In this document: positions 1 to 6,666 of the stretch, piece after piece | Numbering within the stretch: the stretch's first letter is position 1 | How the letters are laid out: the number at the start of each line of letters is the position of its first letter | DNA from: JBCBXA01 sp039816825 | GTDB taxonomy: Bacteria > Pseudomonadota > Alphaproteobacteria > Rhizobiales > Rhizobiaceae | Length of the DNA: 16,367 bases | Assembly: GCA_039816825.1 (NCBI GenBank) | Contig: JBCBXA010000063.1 | Location: forward strand, 1 to 16,367 | Direction: 5' to 3' | Made by a program: the position numbers and the translations under genes | The notes under the pieces: model-generated | Told to the model about the DNA's origin: nothing | The model's input: the letters and a program-made list of their open reading frames with translations, nothing else | Databases searched by the model: none

Positions 1-1214
<1,214 letters not shown>

Positions 1215-1238
1215 GTCGATGACCTTCCCGTTTGATGT

Positions 1239-2132
1239 CTAGAGCGCTTCGGCGCCCGAAATGATTTCGATAAGTTCGTTGGTGATCTGGGCCTGACGCT
1301 GGCGGTTGAAGCTCAGGGTCAAGCGATCGATCATCTCGCCGGCATTGCGCGTGGCATTGTCCATGGCGCTCATGCGAGCGCCCTGTTCAGAAGCGGCGTT
1401 CTCCAGCAGTGCCCGGAAGACCTGTACGGTCAGATTGCGCGGCAGAAGATCTGACAGAATTTCTTCTTCACCTGGCTCATAATCGTAGAGCACATCGCCG
1501 GAAGCGTCGGATGGTGTGTTTTCGGCGTCTACGCCTGCCGGATTGGCAGGTATGAGCTGTTGAGCCGTCGGGATCTGGCTGATCACCGAGCGGAACTCGG
1601 AGTAAAACAGTGTGCAGACGTCAAACTCGCCGGCGTCGAACATGGCCATGATCTTACGGCTGACATCGGCTGCATTGGCAAAGCCAACCTGCTTCACGTC
1701 GCGCATTTCGATCTGCTCCACGATGATGGATTTGAATTCCATCTTCAGCGCGTCATAGCCCTTCTTGCCCACGGTCATCATCTTGACCGTTTTGCCCTCA
1801 GCCATCAGTGCGCGTGCGTGTTCGCGCGCCTTGCGGGCAATTGAGGAATTGAAGCCGCCACACAGGCCACGTTCTGCTGTGGCAACGACCAAAAGATGAA
1901 ACTTGTCATCGCCGGTACCGACCATCAGGCGCGGTCCGTTCTCCGCCCCTTCCATGCCAGCGGCAAGGTTGGACAGAACGCTGGCCATCCGCTCCGAATA
2001 GGGGCGAGCGGCTTCGGCAGCGGTCTGCGCTTTGCGCAGTTTGGCTGCAGCGACCATTTGCATGGCCTTTGTGATTTTCTGCGTCGCCTTCACCGAAGCA
2101 ATGCGGACGCGTAGGTCTTTGAGCGAAGCCAT
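1239..2132 (-). CDS. atpG: F1 ATP synthase subunit gamma
   Basis: Central rotor shaft of F1, coupling proton-driven c-ring rotation to the three catalytic beta sites. It has 297 residues, slightly longer than the usual bacterial length of about 287. The N-terminal helix MASLKDLRVRIASVKATQKI and the C-terminal helix ending in TNELIEIISGAEAL are the conserved coiled-coil halves of the shaft. Between about residues 195 and 235 there is an acidic insertion (ENTPSDASGDVLYDYEPGEE) that accounts for the extra length. It lies 84 nt after atpA and 24 nt before atpD. The 20 nt before the ATG contain no recognisable Shine-Dalgarno sequence, unlike atpA and atpD, so translation is probably weak or coupled. 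The start is supported because the protein begins exactly where the family begins. Confidence 0.97.
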   Translation of the reverse strand: MASLKDLRVRIASVKATQKITKAMQMVAAAKLRKAQTAAEAARPYSERMASVLSNLAAGMEGAENGPRLMVGTGDDKFHLLVVATAERGLCGGFNSSIARKAREHARALMAEGKTVKMMTVGKKGYDALKMEFKSIIVEQIEMRDVKQVGFANAADVSRKIMAMFDAGEFDVCTLFYSEFRSVISQIPTAQQLIPANPAGVDAENTPSDASGDVLYDYEPGEEEILSDLLPRNLTVQVFRALLENAASEQGARMSAMDNATRNAGEMIDRLTLSFNRQRQAQITNELIEIISGAEAL

Positions 2133-2164
2133 ATCGAACAGAACCGATGGTCAGAATAGGATTT

Positions 2165-2184
2165 GGCCACTGGTCTTAGTGGCC
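2165..2184 (-). promoter_or_regulatory. Intercistronic hairpin 2 (atpA-atpG spacer)
   Basis: Perfect 7-bp inverted repeat GGCCACT / AGTGGCC with a 6-nt loop, in the spacer between the atpA stop and the atpG start. It lies a few bases downstream of a second perfect hairpin. No U-rich tract follows, so it does not look like an intrinsic terminator; an mRNA-stabilising or attenuating stem-loop is more likely. The structure is seen in the sequence; its function is inferred. Confidence 0.55.
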
Positions 2185-2187
2185 GGA

Positions 2188-2213
2188 GACCGCCGGGCTT
2201 TCACCCGGCGACC
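2188..2213 (-). promoter_or_regulatory. Intercistronic hairpin 1, directly after the atpA stop
   Basis: The core is a perfect 7-bp stem CGCCGGG / CCCGGCG around a 6-nt loop (UGAAAG in the transcript). In RNA the stem extends to about 10 bp through U-G, G-U and G-C pairs. It starts 3 nt after the atpA TAA. It could protect the 3' end of atpA mRNA or slow transcription into atpG. There is no poly-U run, so a strong terminator is unlikely. Confidence 0.6.
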
Positions 2214-2216
2214 GAT

Positions 2217-3746
2217 TTAGCTGAAGGTTTTCGCGTAGGCGTCGATGGCCGCCGTCAGCTTTTCCTTGATCTCGTCAGTCAGGGCCGCCTTGTCGCGCAG
2301 CTCGTCCAGGAGTGCCTGGTCTTCAGAGCGCAGCTTGGCCAACAGACCCTGCTCGAACGGACCGACCTGCGTCACTTCCAGCTTGTCGAGATAGCCGTTC
2401 ACGCCGGCATAGATGACTGCGACCTGCTCTTCCGTTTTAAGCGGCGAGAACTGGGGCTGCTTGAGAAGCTCTGTCAGACGCGCGCCGCGGTTCAGAAGAC
2501 GCTGCGTCGCAGCATCAAGGTCGGAACCGAACTGAGCAAACGCTGCCATCTCGCGGTACTGGGCAAGTTCACCTTTGATCGAACCGGCCACCTGTTTCAT
2601 CGCCTTGATCTGGGCCGAAGAGCCCACGCGCGACACGGACAGACCCACGTTCACGGCAGGGCGGATGCCCTGATAGAAGAGGTCGGTCTCGAGGAAGATC
2701 TGGCCATCTGTGATCGAGATCACATTGGTCGGGATAAACGCGGACACGTCGTTACCCTGGGTCTCAATAACCGGCAGAGCTGTCAGCGAGCCCGAACCGT
2801 TCTCTTCGTTCATCTTTGCCGAACGCTCGAGAAGGCGGGAGTGGAGATAGAAGACGTCGCCTGGATAGGCTTCGCGGCCGGGTGGGCGGCGCAGAAGCAG
2901 GGACATCTGACGGTAAGCGACGGCCTGTTTGGACAGGTCATCATAGCCGATGAGGGCGTGCTTGCCATTGTCGCGGAAGTATTCGCCCATGGCTGTGGCC
3001 GCGAACGGAGCCAGGAACTGCATGGGCGCAGGATCGGAAGCCGTGGCTGCCACGATGATGGAGTATTCAAGGGCACCGCGCTCTTCGAGCACCTTCACCA
3101 GCTGTGCAACGGTGGAGCGCTTCTGACCAACGGCGACATAGACGCAATAGAGCTTTTTGCTCTCGTCTTTGCCTTCGTGCAGCGGCTTCTGGTTGAGCAT
3201 GGTGTCGAGCAGGATCGCGGTCTTACCGGTCTGACGGTCACCAATGACGAGCTCGCGCTGGCCACGACCGACGGGGATCAAGGCATCGATGGCCTTGAGG
3301 CCGGTGGACATTGGCTCGTGCACGGAGCGACGGGGGATGATGCCCGGCGCTTTCACGTCCACACGGGCGCGCTCTTTGGCTTCAATTGGGCCCTTGCCGT
3401 CGATTGGGTTGCCGAGGGCGTCCACAACGCGACCAAGCAGTTCTGGGCCAACGGGCACGTCCACGATGGCACCGGTCCGCTTGACAGTGTCGCCTTCTTT
3501 AATCTCGCGGTCATCGCCGAAGATCACGACACCGACATTGTCGGTTTCGAGGTTCAGCGCCATGCCGCGAATGCCGCCCGGGAATTCCACGGTTTCACCA
3601 GCCTGAACATTATCGAGGCCGTAAACGCGGGCGATACCGTCACCGACGGAGAGAACCTGACCAACTTCGGTGACTTCGGCTTCCTTGCCAAAGTTCTGAA
3701 TCTGATCCTTGAGGATTGCGGAGATTTCCGCGGCGCTAATGTCCAT
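2217..3746 (-). CDS. atpA: F1 ATP synthase subunit alpha
   Basis: Regulatory nucleotide-binding subunit that alternates with beta in the alpha3beta3 hexamer. It has 509 residues, the normal length. The N-terminal part MDISAAEISAILKDQI contacts delta, followed by the barrel domain (about 25-95). The P-loop GDRQTGKT is at residues 169-176. The conserved VGLSVSRVGSSAQIKAMKQV segment lies in the nucleotide-binding domain, and an all-helical C-terminal domain ends in AAIDAYAKTFS. The ATG overlaps the last base of the atpH TGA (TGATG), and a GAGG sits about 7 nt upstream inside atpH, so translation is coupled and the start is secure. Two strong hairpins follow the stop codon. The long open frame on the opposite strand is a codon-bias shadow. 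Confidence 0.98.
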   Translation of the reverse strand: MDISAAEISAILKDQIQNFGKEAEVTEVGQVLSVGDGIARVYGLDNVQAGETVEFPGGIRGMALNLETDNVGVVIFGDDREIKEGDTVKRTGAIVDVPVGPELLGRVVDALGNPIDGKGPIEAKERARVDVKAPGIIPRRSVHEPMSTGLKAIDALIPVGRGQRELVIGDRQTGKTAILLDTMLNQKPLHEGKDESKKLYCVYVAVGQKRSTVAQLVKVLEERGALEYSIIVAATASDPAPMQFLAPFAATAMGEYFRDNGKHALIGYDDLSKQAVAYRQMSLLLRRPPGREAYPGDVFYLHSRLLERSAKMNEENGSGSLTALPVIETQGNDVSAFIPTNVISITDGQIFLETDLFYQGIRPAVNVGLSVSRVGSSAQIKAMKQVAGSIKGELAQYREMAAFAQFGSDLDAATQRLLNRGARLTELLKQPQFSPLKTEEQVAVIYAGVNGYLDKLEVTQVGPFEQGLLAKLRSEDQALLDELRDKAALTDEIKEKLTAAIDAYAKTFS

Positions 3747-4306
3747 CAGCTGACCTCTTTAAGTGAGAGCTTGAGCGAATTGAGTTTGGTGCGGAGCGAG
3801 GTGTCGATCTGGCGCGAGCCGACCTTCACCACGAGACCGCCGAGAATGGCTGGATCGACAGACTGATTGAGCGTCACGTCCTTACCAACCACGGATTTCA
3901 GAGATGCTTTCAGGTCTTTGACCTGCGCGGCGGAGAGTTTTTTGGCCGACGTGACATCAGCCGTCACTTCACCCCGATGCTCCGCTGCTAGCTCCTTGAA
4001 GCGGCGCACCATTCCGGGCACGGCGAACAGGCGCCGATTGCTGGCGACCACCCGGATGAAGTTTCCGACCAGTCCGTCAATCTTTGCCTTCTTCAAGACG
4101 GCATCGATGGCAGCGACCTGCTCGTCTTTCGAGAAGACAGGGCTCGACAGCAGACGCTTAAGATCGTCGCTGGAACCAACCAGGGTCTGGAATGAGTCGA
4201 GCGCCTTCTCGATTTTCGGCAATGCCTTCTGCTCGACGGCCAGATCGAAAAGGGCCGAGGCGTAGCGGTCTGCTACTTCTGATGTGGGAGATGCTTTGTC
4301 AGCCAA
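3746..4306 (-). CDS. atpH: F1 ATP synthase subunit delta (peripheral stalk, OSCP homologue)
   Basis: Delta caps the alpha3beta3 hexamer and links it to the b-subunit stalk. It has 186 residues, normal for alphaproteobacteria. The N-terminal helical domain (about 10-115) contains the family signature VADRYASALFDLA. The C-terminal domain contains SAKKLSAAQVKDLKASLKSV and the conserved DPAILGGLVVKVGSRQIDTS near the end, which in the family contacts the stalk. The only plausible start is TTG at 4306-4304. AGGAAG lies a few bases upstream at good spacing, and no ATG in this frame fits. It is the first gene of the F1 operon, preceded by a 282-nt non-coding stretch rich in inverted repeats. Its stop shares one base with the atpA start. 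Confidence 0.96.
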   Translation of the reverse strand: MADKASPTSEVADRYASALFDLAVEQKALPKIEKALDSFQTLVGSSDDLKRLLSSPVFSKDEQVAAIDAVLKKAKIDGLVGNFIRVVASNRRLFAVPGMVRRFKELAAEHRGEVTADVTSAKKLSAAQVKDLKASLKSVVGKDVTLNQSVDPAILGGLVVKVGSRQIDTSLRTKLNSLKLSLKEVS

Positions 4307-4327
4307 TGTCTTCCTACCCAGTGCCTC

Positions 4328-4343
4328 CAGGCGTCATCGCCTG
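4328..4343 (-). promoter_or_regulatory. Hairpin near the atpH start (atp leader)
   Basis: Perfect 6-bp inverted repeat CAGGCG / CGCCTG around a 4-nt loop (AUGA in the transcript), ending 22 nt before the atpH TTG codon. It sits just upstream of the AGGAAG ribosome-binding site, so it could influence ribosome access. No U tract follows. The structure is seen directly; a role in translation control is inferred. Confidence 0.5.
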
Positions 4344-4364
4344 CAGTTCGTTGTGTGTCGTTCC

Positions 4365-4400
4365 CTTTGCAGATTTGCGGTTCTCACCGCTCTTGCAAAG
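4365..4400 (-). promoter_or_regulatory. Two-tier stem-loop in the atp operon leader
   Basis: In the sense of the atp transcript, an outer perfect 7-bp stem (CUUUGCA / UGCAAAG) encloses an asymmetric internal loop (AGA opposite AAAUC). An inner perfect 5-bp stem (GCGGU / ACCGC) is closed by GAGA, which fits the GNRA tetraloop rule only on this strand. Twelve pairs without mismatch plus a GNRA loop are more than I would expect by chance in a 282-nt spacer. It could be part of a structured 5' UTR acting on the F1 operon. I do not recognise it as a named riboswitch or leader family. Confidence 0.5.
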
Positions 4401-4465
4401 CCCATACCGCAATGTGCGATGTGAATGCCCGACCGATCATGCTCGTGGAAATGGTGATCCCCGAG

Positions 4466-4523
4466 CCAAAATCGAGGCCCCACTAGCATAGGGGTTTTGG
4501 GGCGGCAATGGTGTCATGGCACC
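4466..4523 (-). promoter_or_regulatory. Possible atp operon promoter region with inverted repeats
   Basis: A TATGCT box (4490-4485, 4 of 6 matches to the sigma70 -10) lies in the loop of an interrupted inverted repeat. The arms are CCAAAA / TTTTGG outside and CCCC / GGGG inside, spanning 4466-4500. No convincing -35 lies 16-18 nt upstream. That position is instead covered by a loopless 14-bp palindrome, read as GGTGCCATGACACC on this strand, with one non-Watson-Crick pair. A palindrome in place of a -35 is what an activator-dependent promoter can look like. The transcript would carry a leader of about 170 nt. The assignment is tentative. Confidence 0.3.
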
Positions 4524-4588
4524 CTGGCCCAAATCTTTCGTCGCATGCCGCCTATTGGCGCCTAAAGAATCAACGAGCGTCTCTGTGG

Positions 4589-5005
4589 TCAGAAGGCGGG
4601 GAAGAGAAGCGGCAGAAATGCAGCCAGCGCTAAGGCGGCTTCAAACAGGATTGAGCCAACATTAAACGTGTTGAAGCCGGCAAAGGGTTTGTGGTCCGCC
4701 AGCATGGAGACCAGTCGTCCCAGCGCTGTGAACGCCCAACCTGCTCCCAACACCATGAACAAGAGCGGCTGTTGCAGCAGAAGCGGCAACAAACCAGCCC
4801 CGAGATAAAATCCCGCCATGGTTCCGCGCGCTTCGGAAACCGCACCGGGGACATCCGGCAAGGTCTGCAGCCGAAGGAGCTTCAGTGAGAAACGAGGCGC
4901 GACCAGCAGACAGAGGGCAGCAAACAGGACTGTGATCAGCGCGGAGATGCAGGCGATGCGCTCAGGCCAGGTGAATGGGATCGGAATGCCCAGAATGGTG
5001 TCCAT
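4589..5005 (-). CDS. DUF4345-like small integral membrane protein
   Basis: A 138-residue protein with four hydrophobic segments, roughly residues 17-37, 65-80, 81-97 and 112-135, and short polar links. The order of a first TM, a basic link (RFSLKLLRL), the segment RGTMAGFYLGAGLL, a further TM and a C-terminal TM resembles the DUF4345 family of four-helix membrane proteins, whose function is unknown. It starts one base after the GNAT gene stop. AAGGA sits about 7 nt before the ATG, so it is the last gene of the priA-transporter-GNAT unit. The family assignment rests on the RGTM segment and topology, and remains moderate. No enzymatic residues stand out. Confidence 0.6.
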   Translation of the reverse strand: MDTILGIPIPFTWPERIACISALITVLFAALCLLVAPRFSLKLLRLQTLPDVPGAVSEARGTMAGFYLGAGLLPLLLQQPLLFMVLGAGWAFTALGRLVSMLADHKPFAGFNTFNVGSILFEAALALAAFLPLLFPAF

Positions 5006-5006
5006 G

Positions 5007-5705
5007 TCAGCGTCCTTCCCTGGATTTCAGTTGATCGCGCAGGTCTTCCAGGGTCGCAAGTTGCGCGCCCTCCCCATCGAAATTGCCTTCAGATAGCCAT
5101 TCGGCAAGCGCAGCGCCGACCAATGGCCATTCACTGTCGAGGATGGAGAACCAGGCGGTGTCCCGGTTCTGGCCCTTGGCGATCTGGTCCTGCCGATGCG
5201 TTCCCTCATACGTGAAGCCAAGCCGCTTCGCCGCCCGCATGGACGGCTTGTTCTTATCGTTGCATTTCCACTCATAGCGACGATAGCCCAGCTCTTCGAA
5301 GCAATAGCGCATCAGAAGATACATAGCTTCGGTGGCATGAGGCGTGCGTTGCAGAGCGTGGGAGTAGGCGATGAAGCCGACCTCAATAGAGCCTGAACCG
5401 GGGCGGATGCGCATGAGGCTCGCCATGCCGAGAATTGCCTCCGAAGTGGCATCGCGGATGACGACAGTTTGCCAAGGCAATTTTTCGCTGATTTGTGCTT
5501 CTGCAAATTCTGCCTGGAACCTGTCGCGCTCGTCATCGCCATAGGGACCCGAATTGCCGAGCCACTGCCAGATGTTTTGATTCTTGTCTCCACCCAGGCA
5601 GGCGAACAGCCCATCGAGATGTCGCGCCCAGTGGAGGCGTTCCAGCGTTACAAATCGCCCGTTGGCGGACTGAAAGTCCGGGTTGGGAAAATCGGTCTTG
5701 AGCAT
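5007..5705 (-). CDS. GNAT family N-acetyltransferase (RimJ/RimL-like)
   Basis: Predicted cytoplasmic acetyl-CoA-dependent acyltransferase of 232 residues. It shows the family pattern of an N-terminal strand GRFVTLERLHWARHLDGLF (16-34). The beta4 region GSIEVGFIAYSHALQRT leads into a pyrophosphate-binding loop and helix near 117-128 (ALQRTPHATEAM). The later NKPSMRAAKRLGF segment (152-164) is the typical Asn-x-x-S-x-(R/A)-A-x-(R/K)-L-G-F of Acetyltransf_3 members. The substrate cannot be read from the sequence; small molecules and protein N-termini both occur in this group. The ATG at 5705 lies 13 nt after the transporter stop; AAGGA directly abuts it, which is closer than ideal. TTG at 5717 is an alternative start. 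The upstream extension of the frame overlaps the transporter and is not protein-like. Confidence 0.82.
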   Translation of the reverse strand: MLKTDFPNPDFQSANGRFVTLERLHWARHLDGLFACLGGDKNQNIWQWLGNSGPYGDDERDRFQAEFAEAQISEKLPWQTVVIRDATSEAILGMASLMRIRPGSGSIEVGFIAYSHALQRTPHATEAMYLLMRYCFEELGYRRYEWKCNDKNKPSMRAAKRLGFTYEGTHRQDQIAKGQNRDTAWFSILDSEWPLVGAALAEWLSEGNFDGEGAQLATLEDLRDQLKSREGR

Positions 5706-5718
5706 GTCCTTGTTCAAA

Positions 5719-6666
5719 TCATGACTCTGCCGCCGTCTGACGACGGACCGCTCGCTCACGGTGGAGCAGGTAAAGTCCGCTGGCAACGATGACGGCCGCC
5801 CCCAACGCGGTCCAGCCATCCGGCACATCGCCAAAGACGAAGTAGCCGAGCCCCACCATCCATAGCAATTGGGTGTACTGGAACGGCGCAAGCTTGGACG
5901 CCGCCGTGAGCTTGCTCGCCTTGATCAGCAGTAGATGACCCGTCAGGCCGACCAGGCCCGTCAAAAGAAAGAGCGATATCTCCAGCGGTGCAGTGGGCAG
6001 CCGCCAGTCGAGCAGTGCCAGGGGCAGCATTAAGAGCGATCCGAACAGGGTGGGATAGAAGTTGAGGCTTTGCTGGGTCTCGCTGTTGGCCAGCTTACGC
6101 GTCATCACAGAATAGAGCCCGTAGGTCAGCATGGCTCCCACGGACAGCAGAATCGGTGGCGTGAAGACAGCGCTTCCTGGCCGCACGACGATCAACACTC
6201 CAATGAAGCCCACCAACACGGCGGCCCAGCGGCGTGGTCCCGCCCATTCCCCCAATATTGGCCCAGCCAAAGCTGTGATGGCGAGGGGTGTGGCGAGAAA
6301 GATGGCCACCGTCTGGTCGAGTTGGAGGAACTGAAGTGCGGCAAAGTTCAGCAGTGTTGTGGCTGGCAGCAGCGTGGAGCGAACCATATGCAGTCCGGGC
6401 CGCGCCATGGCCCAGACCTGCCGGTTGGACCACGCTTTGAGAACGGCGATGAGGATGATCCCGTGCACGGCAAAGCGAACCCACACCACCATGGCCGGGG
6501 CAAAGCCGAGGCCAACCAGATATTTCCCTGCCGCATCGAGCACTGAAAACAACGCGTAGGTCCCGCAAACCATGGCAATGGCTGCCGCGGGCGTTGCCGC
6601 TTCGTCGAGATGGGAGCGGGGTAGCGTGGTGGAAGGCATGGTGGGTCGCAATTCGGTGAAGCTCAT
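5719..6666 (-). CDS. EamA/DMT superfamily transporter (10 TM)
   Basis: A 315-residue inner-membrane protein made of two EamA-type halves of about five helices each, typical of drug/metabolite transporters and S-adenosylmethionine or amino-acid exporters of the RhaT/EamA group. Hydrophobic segments start near residue 28. The first half ends with the GPILGEWAGPRRWAAVLVGF and IGVLIVVRPG segments that mark the EamA domain end (about 135-165). The second half repeats the plan, with PFQYTQLLWMVGLGYFVFGD at about 263-282. The N-terminal tail of about 25 residues is polar, and the C-terminus is basic (HRERAVRRQ). The start ATG overlaps the priA TGA by 4 nt (ATGA), so the two are translationally coupled. 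The substrate is unknown. A moderate-affinity metabolite exporter is the safest description. Confidence 0.85.
   Translation of the reverse strand: MSFTELRPTMPSTTLPRSHLDEAATPAAAIAMVCGTYALFSVLDAAGKYLVGLGFAPAMVVWVRFAVHGIILIAVLKAWSNRQVWAMARPGLHMVRSTLLPATTLLNFAALQFLQLDQTVAIFLATPLAITALAGPILGEWAGPRRWAAVLVGFIGVLIVVRPGSAVFTPPILLSVGAMLTYGLYSVMTRKLANSETQQSLNFYPTLFGSLLMLPLALLDWRLPTAPLEISLFLLTGLVGLTGHLLLIKASKLTAASKLAPFQYTQLLWMVGLGYFVFGDVPDGWTALGAAVIVASGLYLLHRERAVRRQTAAES

Noticed and set aside
2163..3866. 567-codon plus-strand frame opposite atpA
   Set aside because: It mirrors the atpA and atpH coding sequence, spans the intercistronic hairpins, and has no family-like pattern.
4546..4565. CGCC-TATT-GGCG inverted repeat downstream of the DUF4345 gene as a terminator
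   Set aside because: The stem has only four pairs and no U tract follows on the minus strand.
5706..5891. 62-residue extension of the GNAT frame into the transporter gene
   Set aside because: It overlaps the transporter's C-terminal helices and is Arg/Ser/Cys-rich, with no GNAT character.
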